A stretch of 64,000 nucleotides of DNA from Varroa destructor (taxonomy: Eukaryota; Arthropoda; Arachnida; Mesostigmata; Varroidae). The translations under genes were made by a program, and so were the position numbers. Where the stretch lies: positions 28,517,341 to 28,581,340 of the forward strand of contig NW_019211456.1 in assembly GCF_002443255.2 (NCBI RefSeq). Direction: 5' to 3'. This document shows positions 54,068 to 64,000 of this stretch, in pieces. Each line of letters begins with the position of its first letter. Position 1 is the first letter of the stretch. Below the pieces are notes generated by a model. The model was not told where the DNA came from. It saw nothing but the letters and a program-made list of their open reading frames with translations, and searched no databases.

Positions 54068-56096
54068 ATGGCCGTTCTTGCATCAGCTGCATCAAAAACA
54101 TGGACAAATACACGACAAGGTAATTTTAAATATTCATAGCTTGCATGTTTCAACAGGTTTTTCTGAACTGCGCTTAGGAAACAAAGGCAAAGTGGCCCGA
54201 CCCTCCTGTTCGAAATGCACATTCCGGTGCTTTTCGCCGAACGAGTTCCATCTGTTGGTAACCACCGGTGACAAACTATTCGCAGAAAACTATCTGTAGA
54301 GATATGTATATTCGCTAATTCCGCGCGACACCGACCCTCTTATTTGTATTTTGTATAAATAGATGCACATTGGCCTACTTTTGTAGATTTCTTATAGCCT
54401 CTTATTCTCTATTGTAAGACGACGTATTAGCTTAGTTTCAACGCAAAATCACCTCTTCGCGTTTGTCATCTGGAAAACATAGAAATTTTACGAGAATAGG
54501 ACTGTTTATGGTCCTATTCGAAATATATTAAGAATAACATTTGCTTCAATTTTGGCTTAGAATTCGTCAATACTTTTCCAATTACTTTCTCTCTCTCTCT
54601 CTCTCCCCTCTCTCTCTCTCTGTATATATATAGTCCCGCTAATAATGCAGTAACAACATGTTCTCCGATTGAGCTAAAAAACGCCTGAGGTAATTTGGAT
54701 CCGAAAGCAGGCGTAGACATATTTTATTTGATGCTAGGCACAGCCTACTGAAACAGCGCTTACCAGCCGTACCATACTCAAAATATGGAGCATATATTTT
54801 ATGTTTCTTTCATATGGATCCACTCAAGCAGTAACAGGTATCAGCAGCTGACATCTGTTCGTCTACCAAGCAACGTTGCATTACGGTTAATTCTTAGCGG
54901 AGTGAACCTGGACATGGCCTACATATGTGAGAAAAACCAAACACAATAGTTGATGACTCATTTGACTATGGTGACTAACAAAAAGATCCTTATGTATCCG
55001 AGTTTGCCTATTACACATTTATACTATAAACGAAATTGTACGAATTTTATTATCCCATAAAATAAAAGTCAGTTTGTAGCCACTATCCATGCAGACTTAT
55101 CAATCTTTTTGTCATCCGTCGAAGTGTGAATTGTGATGTTTCTTCAATGTGCCATTCACACTATTTCGTTCCACGGGTGGCACAAAAATGTTATCTGTCC
55201 GTTCTATCTAACTTAGCCTGAAATTATAATGGCGTAGGCGGTTATTTGCGGCAAGCCCTGTTGCTTTCTTATTTAGGGAGCATATATATTTTTATTCAGA
55301 TCATTGGACAGTATATCACAATTACTAGCTTTTGTTTCACTAACCATGGTCTCAGAATGGTCTCTAAACAGGATGGACTCGTTGTGACAAGACGACTCGG
55401 GTGACTGTTATGGTAAAGGCAGCCAGAGCATTCACAGGTCCAGTAGCAAAACAAGTGACCGTATGTCACTCTTCAAGGAGAGGCCCGAAGCTTACAAGAT
55501 CTACAGATATTTGGTCTAGCCATGAACTTTGTATGAAGGTACGTCTAGTAATCCTTTTTACAGAGTTCTATGTGTATTTGGGTAGTTTAGGGTGAGAGGG
55601 GTACGGTTGAATATACTGTCGCACTCCTCATAAGTGTTGTTTATTTTCGACCGGATAGAAACAGACGTTCATCCCTTTCTCCAGCTATTAGCGTATACGC
55701 GCCTGTAAGTTACGCACTGCAAAGGCTGCTTGTACATCTCTGATCTTTCTTTTAGCTAAGCGTTTTAAAAATTACTTTTTTGACAGCTAAAGTACCCTTA
55801 CACCTGGCAACCCCAATCTCATAATTTTTCGCCGAAGTATATATCTAACTCACATCTTCTTGTTTCACCAATACCCATACGTCATACGTCTTACTATTCT
55901 TAATTTTATGACGAATAGGTGTTCTTTTTTGACTTCGAATCTCCGCCTCTCACATTGTGTTTCGCATAGGTTAAACGCGCCAGCCAGTCCGCCTCTTCTT
56001 AAAATCGCCATTCAATTCCACGGTAATGATTTACGTGACAAATATATATCACGCAACCGGGTGGTTAAGTCCGTGGCGGTTCTACGGAAAGAATAG
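54068..56096 (+). CDS. Low-confidence four-exon gene model, 121 aa
   Basis: Exons 54068-54119, 55372-55538, 55685-55704 (20-nt microexon) and 55970-56096 chain with agreeing phases (1, 0, 2). Signals: ACAAG|gtaatt, tctaaacag|GATGG, ATGAAG|gtacgt, ctttctccag|CTATT, GCCT|gtaagt and ttcgcatag|GTTAA. The product starts MAVLASAASKTWTNTRQG, has a basic middle (VKAARAFTGPVAKQVTVC) and ends NRVVKSVAVLRKE. There is no signal peptide or recognised domain. The first exon is also followed at once by an alternative acceptor (54157) that would end the protein in a Cys-containing tail at 54299. The model rests on splice signals only and a 20-nt exon is unusual. Confidence 0.22.
54588..54621. repeat. (CT)n microsatellite, interrupted, followed by a short (TA)n
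   Basis: CT dinucleotide tract broken once by CCCC, followed by tgtatatatata. The minus-strand frame through it encodes an artefactual Arg/Glu run. Confidence 0.95.
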
Positions 56097-56502
56097 AAGC
56101 ATCAGCTATTTGCGCACACTCACGCGTCAAGTAAGTTATTTGGATGCGCTCGTACTCTGCATTGTGTACATATCAAATGCTACCTTTTTAACTTCTAATC
56201 TACTAGGGTGTCTTAAACTAGATGGTTCTGATCTATTGGAAAACAATTCTGACACAAATGCTGACCGAACAAAACATATCGCCGTTGAAACAGATAGGTG
56301 CATTCGTTTTCTGGGGGGTTGTCTCCTCTAGGCACCTGAAATATGAACGATGCTCAACAGATTGCTAACCGATAGCGCACCGAACTAGAAAATATCCATA
56401 AACGAATATTAAACTAGATACTTACAGAGTGTCCTAACAAGGACGACTCGCCATCTTTCAACGAATTATGACACTTTCTTTAGTTTTACTTTTCGTTTAT
56501 AT

Positions 56503-56525
56503 TATATATATATATATATATATAT
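56503..56525. repeat. (TA)n microsatellite
   Basis: Short uninterrupted TA run in non-coding sequence. Confidence 0.9.
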
Positions 56526-57465
56526 TTTCATTATATTCAAGGGGAATTATACTGCGTACATCACACACATCTTACGTATATTTTATTGGTAATGTCTATT
56601 GTTTTGGGCATTATATTGCTACCAATTACGCTGTTCGTCATGAAGGCTTTCTTTAATTAAATTAAAACTATGTTTCTGTGACCGAGCTTCTAAATCGCCT
56701 ACTAAATAGCCGTGAATTTAAGCCTAATTTTTGGAAAATGAATGCAGGTTTTCCTGAACGTAGATAGGATCGACTCGCACGGATCCGCTTCAATTTGTTT
56801 ACCTTAATCTTAAGCTGATATTAATTAATTAAAGCTTCGACTATTTCAACGAGTCAAACCTCTCATTTACAAGCGTAACTGGTGTTTTGTGATCGTGCTA
56901 GTGCTGGCAGTGAGTGACGATCTTTCTGCCAACTAAATTAGGGTTCTTTTTCGGGCTACTTTAAACGTGGCGTAGACCCTCATATTTGTCATTACTACTC
57001 GAGTCCGTCAGTATGCCATGAAATAATTTTTTTTCCTTTGTACAACATTTCTGACCTAAACAATGATCCTCGAAACCTACAAACAAATATCCAAAGTAGA
57101 ATTCACGGCATTCTTAATTATGATTATTACTAATGTATTCATTTTCTGTTCCAGGTATAGTAATTTGTTTTAGTAAATTATCAGCGTGTTGCGTTTTTTT
57201 GTCAGCATCTGTTGGTTCTAAGGAACACCGTCCATTTTGAACCGTGAAAAAACCGCATGAAAGTCTACATAGCCCACTTGATGATTAACTTGTTTCAATA
57301 TTTGCTTATATAGCTTCAATATTGCCTTATGTATGCGAGCGTTAGCTTCACTTATTTTGCCAGCATCTACTCGTGATCAATTCAGATCTACAGCGAAGTA
57401 AAAGGCTCACATGAGTTGCTTATTTATTAAATATCCCCTTCATTAAATATGCATTTTTCTTGTAA

Positions 57466-57930
57466 TTTATTTATTCCAAGAGTAGCAATGTATCCGAGCT
57501 TCCGACCGGGCGGCCGGGTACGCTCGTCAGAACCAATGGTACGAGCCCGGCTAGTAGAGACACGCAGTCCGTTCTCTATTCCTGTCATTTAAAATATTTC
57601 ATCCCTAATATCTTTAAACCTACCGTTTACTCGAAGTTAAAAATGCCAACTTTATTACACGACAAGGACCGATTCGAGAACTATGTATACCAGCTTATTT
57701 AGTGTGTTCCTACAAAGGATAGCTCTCGGCAAGGCGAACTTCGAAGAACAATAGCAGCGAAAACGAGCATTGAGGCTCTCATTCATGCTTCAAATTACAC
57801 TGCTGTTGTAAAAAACACATTTTACCTTTATTCCATGAGTGGTAACTTTGGACCTTTGGACACCGTAATACCTAAAGTTGACGTTATGGCAAAGTTAAAC
57901 ACATTAGCATGTTGTCACAGGATCGATTAA
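57466..57930 (+). pseudogene. 155-codon open frame broken by a single TAG
   Basis: One reading frame is open from after a TAA at 57463 to the TAA at 57928, except for a TAG at 57700-57702. Sequence on both sides of the TAG reads like protein: before it, from an internal ATG at 57643, MPTLLHDKDRFENYVYQLI; after it, TIAAKTSIEALIHASNY and later GPLDTVIPKVDVMAKLN. There is no intron evidence across it. It might be a retrocopy with a nonsense change, a readthrough gene or a chance frame in a GC-richer patch. The family was not recognised. Confidence 0.22.
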
Positions 57931-60900
57931 GGCTTTTAAGAAGTGTGTTGTCATATATGCGTATGTGTCAAGCCCGACGAGGAACGGGAGAAAAGCTGAC
58001 TGAAGAGACCGTCGAAGTGGAGAGCGAACTAGTGCCATACATATATAACCTTTCCTAAGAAACTCTCGGATATTATGTGTTGTCAGAAAACACAACGGCT
58101 TTTGTCCAGAATTCCGCCTCGTCGAGTAGGGCTCGCGGATTGACGCAAGTATTTAATTGGCGATTGATGAATATATTCAAATAGCAACTACAGTACAGTA
58201 CAGAGTAGAACCTGCTCAATGTAAAACAGCAGAAGTTTGATGCGGCCTGGCAAGTTCTTATTCGCTCCACATAAGTTGAACCCGCCTCATATGGACGTAG
58301 CATTCGTAATTTATAGTTCGTAAATTGTATTAAGTAACTAGATAACTAGAAGTACATGGACTTCAGAAAACTACCACAGACAGTAAAAATGAGCGTAATT
58401 GATTATTTTAAAAATCGTTGTCTAGACGAACTTTTTTCATCAGATTCGTAGAGTTCCCCGTAATTCATAGCTTTTGCTTGCTTGTCCAAAGGCCACTTGA
58501 GTCACAATGAGTCACTCAAGGCAATTATGTAGATGGCGTCCCGGTTGAAAAAGGACCGTAACGTACATCAAATATATATCAATATACTGGACAAAAACCC
58601 ATCGTTAGGTCAATTGAGCATTCTCGGAAGCATCATATCAATACTTAAAGGTCATAAATAAAATTTATAGTACTTATTTAGCGACTAAACGTAATTGTTC
58701 GTGACGTTCGCTCCGATTGGAACCGGTAAAAGATAACAATTTATATATTTTAAGTGAGTGCCCTTTTCTTTCATGATATTCTTATTTAGAAAAATTCTAA
58801 ATTATTATGATGTATGTGGTGTCCCACTGCAGTCGACGGATCCTAAGTAGAAAGGTACTCTATTACGTTAAATACAAAAGCATATACATTTTAGTTTCTC
58901 GTTATTCCACTACATAATAAACACGTGCCTGGCAGAATGTCCACGTAGATCTAGAATCCGATTTTATGGCCATCTTTTTTTTTTATCCTAACCTGTATCT
59001 TGAATGGCTACAAACGAATCTGTGGAACTTCAGCGAACCATACATATACGTGAAGTTTCTCTCTGACTAAATACCTGTCTTGAATTTTAGAAACGGTACC
59101 ATCGTTGACTACGAAAAGCAGCCGCTAAGCATTTGGTACTGCGATTGTTCCATACCGATGCATAATTCAAACTAGTGGTAATTCTTCCAATTTATAAAAC
59201 GTTGCTATTTTAACATTGGGTTATTATTGCAGGTAACCCTATGCCTTCTATATTTACGGGGATAGAGTAATTCTCTTGGACAATTAAAGCTTAGCTTTAG
59301 CTTATCGCTTAAAGACTAAGGAAGGAGATGGATCTAACTTCCGTTCAGATGCTGGCTGCGCCTACTGAAAGAACTCCCGAATTGGAAATAGCTTTCTGCA
59401 TTTATAGGCGGTAGATTTGTCTCTGTACGAAGTGTTTAACGGATGAAATAAAAAGGCTGCAATATTTATATCAATCCTTTATTTTATTACCATGCACTAG
59501 GCGAGAAAAGCGATGACGAATCCGAAGGATATGTTTGTTGTCTTTATTTTAGACGTTACATACAAATACACGTAGGTTAACCGTAAAATGTTTTAGATTT
59601 CTAACACGTCAGAGCGTTTCAGAGGTGAACAGGAAGGCAGAGTCGCACTTCACAGCTGTCATCTATGAAGTCGCTGCTTGCTCGCCTAACACCGAGGTAG
59701 TTGTACTTGTTAACCAAACTCAATACAATGTTCTGTTATGCGCAATATTGCTAAAAGCTTCACTATAAAAAAAATAGGCATGTAAACAAAACCAACTGAA
59801 TATTCACTGAGCTAATCTGGCTGAAGTGTGCAAACACTCTAAAGCCGGTTTCGCCCGAAACGACGAATTAAGGAAGCAACAACAGCTCATCATATTGAAA
59901 TATCATCAGGAAATATTAACTCTCTTTAAGCCCAAATATGTTTTTATATTAGAAATAATGTCACCAAACTGAGTATGCGCTTTTTTAATTGATTTTCCGC
60001 AATTTTCCTATAAGACCTTAAGCCAGTTAATCACTGTAGGACTTCCGTGTTTCATTCTTGTATCTCTCCATTGAAATAAAATAACAACATTAGGATCTAT
60101 CGGCGGCAAGACGTCGGCGTTCAAATTTTTCGTCCGAATTTTCTCAGCGTTTGCCTAACCGCCGACAATGTACATGGTCCGACGCTGTTATGGTGAAACA
60201 CGACAACTATTCTACCTGCTGATTCCGGCCGATATTTCCAATATCTTACTGTAATCATATTATTTGTTGACAGTAGAATTGGTAGATTAATCGTCTTGCC
60301 AGGCAGTGGCAGCTTTAGCAGGTACCTCCTTGGACCGCCTCCTTGGACGTCGGTCTTTGTTTGCGCATTATTGCCTTGGAAACGACTCGATTTCGTTACG
60401 TTCTTCTAGAATTTCGTAGAGGCAGGTTATTTTGCATCAATTCATGTGACCTTCAGACATCACGCTTTTTCGTAGCTAACTTCCCTCAAATAGTTTAAAC
60501 GTGTTTGCTGATGGACGCTTTTATTGGGGCTGTTTACGCATAGTTTCATTAACTTCTTGTATAAGCTATCGACTAATCCATCTTTCGCGTTCAAATTTTC
60601 AGAACGTAAACGTCAGAAGTTTCTATTATCTCTTCCGATAACGCAATACGAAGTTTTTTTTTTTATCGTCCTGGGCAGCAGCTGTCGTAATAGTATTGTA
60701 AAATATAGAGAATCTTCACAAAACGCTCTATCTCATATCTACATGAAGACACTGCCAAAACTAGATGTCAAATGCGCTGAGACTGATATAACCTAAGGTA
60801 TGTGACTTGAAAGCCACTCAAGCAGGACAACAATGAATACCTTTTTGACCAGCCAGTACATATTTTTACAGTCAACTAAAATTTCCGTAAATAGCTTTGC

Positions 60901-61311
60901 GAGAGTTCTCTAAATTTACCTTTGTATTTATTTGTTACTTTCATAACTTGCCAAAAATACAGGAGCATGCTCAGTCTAGTCATTCACGCAAATTAACTTA
61001 TGTAATTACGTGCAACTCATGTGCCTACTTGACACCCGTAAGTGCTCATTATGCGTTACTGTTATCATGTAAAATAAGAAAAATATGGCTTCTGGCACGA
61101 TTGTGCGTATTCGGTTCGTGGCAAACCACAACATGTTTCTCGTTTTTACTAATTATTTTAGGTTCGTTTAAAAAATTTCGCATACGTTATATGTAGAATA
61201 TTCGAGAGTATCTGCCCGCGATTCCAGTAGATTTCAGAGCATTTTGTCTTAATACAATAGTAGATATTGAACGATGTGGCGATTTCCAGATTGCCGTTTG
61301 GCAGTTAATTC
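57931..61311. other. Non-coding interval before the acyltransferase gene
   Basis: No gene supported. At 58497-58515 two TGAGTCA (AP-1-like) heptamers lie nine bases apart within an inverted repeat (CTTGAGT ... ACTCAAG). At about 60326-60352 a 13-bp unit, GCCTCCTTGGAC-like, is repeated in tandem. ORFs at 60.5-61.2 kb on the plus strand lack splice or family support. Confidence 0.45.
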
Positions 61312-64000
61312 TCATAGCCTATAGATGAGCGCGAAGGGGATATCGTGCGTCGATTCTAGCGCGGCTCTACTTGATGCTTTCAAAACACTTCCGTTTGGTG
61401 TATCAAAGACCTGATTCACATATTTTATGTCTTTTTGGTCGTTAATCTGTGCTCGGCCTGATCTGGCTTCTTGCTTTGCGAAAGCTAACTTGTCGAGAGC
61501 GTACGTTGGAGCCTCGAATATAAAAAATATGAAAACTGCCAGAAGGTAGTTGAAGATCGCATCTGCAAAGAAGTCACGGAACTGCAAATCACGGCATAAC
61601 GAAATAAATTATGGCTCTAATTACGGCTGATACTACGCTCCTCAAAACAATCATGACTTTTAGATTTCACCTCTATTCACGCCTTTTAGAGCCTTGGATA
61701 TTCAGGAGTTCTGGGAAAACACACGCAGGATTGAAGCAACGATAGAATACTTCGTATAACTAAAAAGGCAGATACATTTCAAATGGTAGCCAACTAACAT
61801 TACAGGATTAAAAAGCGTATCGAATAAATGGTCAGTCTTATAATAATTAACCAGTTCTGCCACTGCGTATAAAACCAACTTACGTTTTGGTAATAGGTGA
61901 ACGCGACCATGTATCTTCCTGTGAAATTCTTCAACATTATAACGATGTACTGGCACAGATAGAAACAGTAGGACAAGCGACTCAGGATCATTACGTTTGG
62001 CCGATTTAGTATCCATCGGACGAAGGCTGCAGCGCAAGTAGTATTGCAAACGTCTTAGTCTTCGTTCTCGTGTAAAACTTATAGGTACCTAGGTGAAGCG
62101 AGGTGTTCTATTGTGCATTTTGTGATGTCTCATTGCAAAATTTCCGACTGTTTTGCTACAAATAAAACCCCTTGATATTGCTGACTACACTAAAGGGTTA
62201 AAGTAACTTAAATATTTGCATTTATTTCGGTACGAAACATCGAGTTTTACAACAATTATCTCTGCAACGAAAGCACTGTTTTAACGGGGTCCAGGGGTCT
62301 ATGCGTTATACCAAAATTAAAACACACAACATATTAAATGATCAGTCAACAGGATTGATCAATCTTGAAAATGTCATTGGAAATTGCTACTTACGAGCTT
62401 TTCCCGAAGCGCAGAAAAAAACTACCCATACAACGCATGCACCCCATAGGGGCCTATAGAGAGATCCGTATAGCACCGCTTCGATTTGACTCACCGACCC
62501 TCTTCGGTGCCACACATTGACTACTAGAATATTTGAAAAGTTTACCCAGTAGTTAATAAAACGTGATAAATTTATATAATATCTATTACGAGATAAAACG
62601 TACTATTTTTATAGCGCTCTATCAGATTTTGTTTAAGAATTTTTCTCTGATATTTAATGATATAAGTACGAAGCCTTAAAAGCGAGTAATGCTTAACAAC
62701 GTATCAATATACGTTGTTGTTTTTCCTTTGGTAAGGAGGTCGTTTTCTTTGATAAACGTTTTTTCGTATTTTGCGTCTCGTATATGAGTTATTAAGTTCA
62801 GTTTAGTAGACATTGAGGTTCTATTGCGCTATAATGAGAAGGTTTATTTTTTTTATGGTTGAGGGCATTCGAAAATATTTCAGCCTTATTTCCTCTGATA
62901 TAAATTAGCTAAGAGAAAAATTATATTTTCAGGCTAAGTAATTAGTAGTAGTAGTAGTAGTAGTGGTAGTAGTATTCTTATTAAGTAATAATTAATAATA
63001 GATATATAATGTGTCACGTGTGGGTGAGACATTTCATTGATCTGTGTTTATCGTTGTGAGATCCGTTGTATATAAACAATATCAAATTTTATCAAGCATA
63101 ATATATAACACATCGTTAGAATTGCCCATTTGTCTCTGCCCTATAATATTAATTTTGAGCATGGTACACAATATGGTGGAAATCAATACAAAGATTATAC
63201 GCTTACCAAACACGATAATAAACGACACCAGTCCGATCAAGGACCAACAAATCTTCGTGACCATCGGGGAAATCTCGCGGTTTTTGTAATGCTCTATATA
63301 ATGACCCCCCAGGATGCCTATACATACTGTGGCCAAATACGGAAGCGCCTGATCACTGATACGCAGGGCAAACTGCATCACCTATAACGTGAAAATCAAT
63401 ACTGGACGTAACAGTAAACTACCGTATCATTACTTATGAGGTCTGAGAAATCATTCCGGTTACCCGTTTCGAAGCCCTTGCCCAACCTCATGCTGAGTGG
63501 CATAATTTATACTGATTTATCGCCCAAAAAAAAAAAGTTAAGAACATTGTCTAACGAAAGAAGCTTCCTTCCATTGAAGTTAAATCCGACCATGAATAAT
63601 CAATTAAACTAATCTAAATTAGTACCTTAAGTGCTTGTCGGGGCAAAATTAAGTATGTGGGTGTAGCATCGTAGTAAATTGTAAGAAAAGCTGTGTAGGC
63701 ATTTGAGAAAACGATGAGAAGGCCGAGCACAAAAACGCCTTGGTAGGGTCGGTACACCATTAGAACTGTCGGTAGGATCAAGATGATAAGCAATTGCATG
63801 TCTGCCGCAATATACCTAAAAATTAAGAGAATTTAGTGATCCCATAGAGGTGAGAGTTAACAAACGCAAACGTAAAGAAGCAGATCTGTTAGTACTTTTT
63901 GTCCATGGAGATCATAAAACAAATATCCGTAAGCTTAGAGCTCTTCGGCGCATAGGTCTTAACGCGGTACTCGAAGTAGCATTCTCGAACTTCACGGCCA
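61312..64000 (-). CDS. Nose-resistant-to-fluoxetine (NRF-6) type acyltransferase 3 family protein, 3' part
   Basis: Multi-pass membrane O-acyltransferase of the metazoan NRF-6/NDG-4 type, linked in worms to lipid and drug uptake (family knowledge). Exons on the minus strand: 63896-64000 (partial; least certain), 63626-63815, 63207-63381, 62395-62520, 61884-62026 and 61312-61581. All introns are GT..AG and phases 2, 0, 1, 1, 0 agree. About 335 residues are visible. In order: YIAADMQLLIILILP (family WYLA.DMQ motif, here without the Trp), a PYLATVCIGILGG helix, W..VFG, a YGSLYRPLWG segment then WVVFFCASGKAP, LSRLSYCFYLCQYIV (family LSRLTY.AYL), and a last helix FFIFEAPTYALDKL. A hydrophilic tail of about 50 residues ends at TGA 61312-61314. 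The N-terminal NRF domain and early helices lie beyond 64000. The function is inferred from family only. Confidence 0.88.
62944..62973. repeat. (AGT)n trinucleotide repeat
   Basis: About ten AGT units with one GGT variant, in the intron between the acyltransferase exons at 62395-62520 and 63207-63381. Confidence 0.95.

Noticed and set aside
61702..62049. 115-codon minus-strand ORF over the acyltransferase
   Set aside because: It is in a different frame from the real exon at 61884-62026, whose LSRLSY...YL motif and splice phases fit the family.

Overview
The window looks like AT-rich animal nuclear DNA. Coding sequence is sparse, genes are split by GT..AG introns, poly(A) signals are metazoan-like, and there is no bacterial operon structure. 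Three genes are recognisable by protein family. The mitoribosomal S18C protein ends in an LFDP..RP tail that resembles arthropod versions, and a nose-resistant-to-fluoxetine (NRF-6) type acyltransferase is a typical invertebrate gene. I infer an arthropod, perhaps a mite or tick; the lineage call is weak and rests on protein resemblance only. I saw no rRNA, tRNA, CRISPR array or intact transposon.

Layout. (1) 1-10799, minus strand: 5' part of a cation-independent mannose-6-phosphate receptor / LERP gene. It has a signal-peptide exon at 10.7 kb, a 5.6-kb first intron and five further exons running off the left edge. (2) 10.8-12.5 kb: GC-richer divergent upstream region. (3) 12502-12876, plus: small intronless secreted or membrane protein candidate. 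(4) 13-27.8 kb: mostly non-coding, with an 18-bp perfect hairpin at 15.0 kb, a long (TA)n tract, and a frameshifted coding-like stretch at 20.5 kb. (5) 27816-30127, plus: complete four-exon MRPS18C (mitochondrial bS18m). (6) 30.3-40.6 kb: no supportable gene, a degenerate ~30-bp tandem repeat at 38.2 kb. (7) 40.6-41.3 kb, minus: possible three-exon 56-residue protein. (8) 42.6-48.7 kb, plus: two adjacent small genes, each encoding a signal peptide, short ectodomain and C-terminal membrane helix ending in a shared PW...E.FMP pattern, with all introns in phase 1. (9) 49-61 kb: low-confidence exon models, an ORF interrupted by one TAG, and microsatellites. (10) 61312-64000, minus: 3' part of the NRF-6-like acyltransferase.

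The recognised genes have unrelated jobs: lysosomal enzyme sorting, mitochondrial translation and membrane acyl transfer. The most novel-looking content is the pair of small signal-peptide/membrane-helix genes at 42.6 and 46.4 kb. A similar C-terminal fragment lies inside LERP intron 1 and a looser one ends the 12.5-kb gene. All exon models were built by eye from open frames, splice signals and phase agreement. None has been tested against transcripts.
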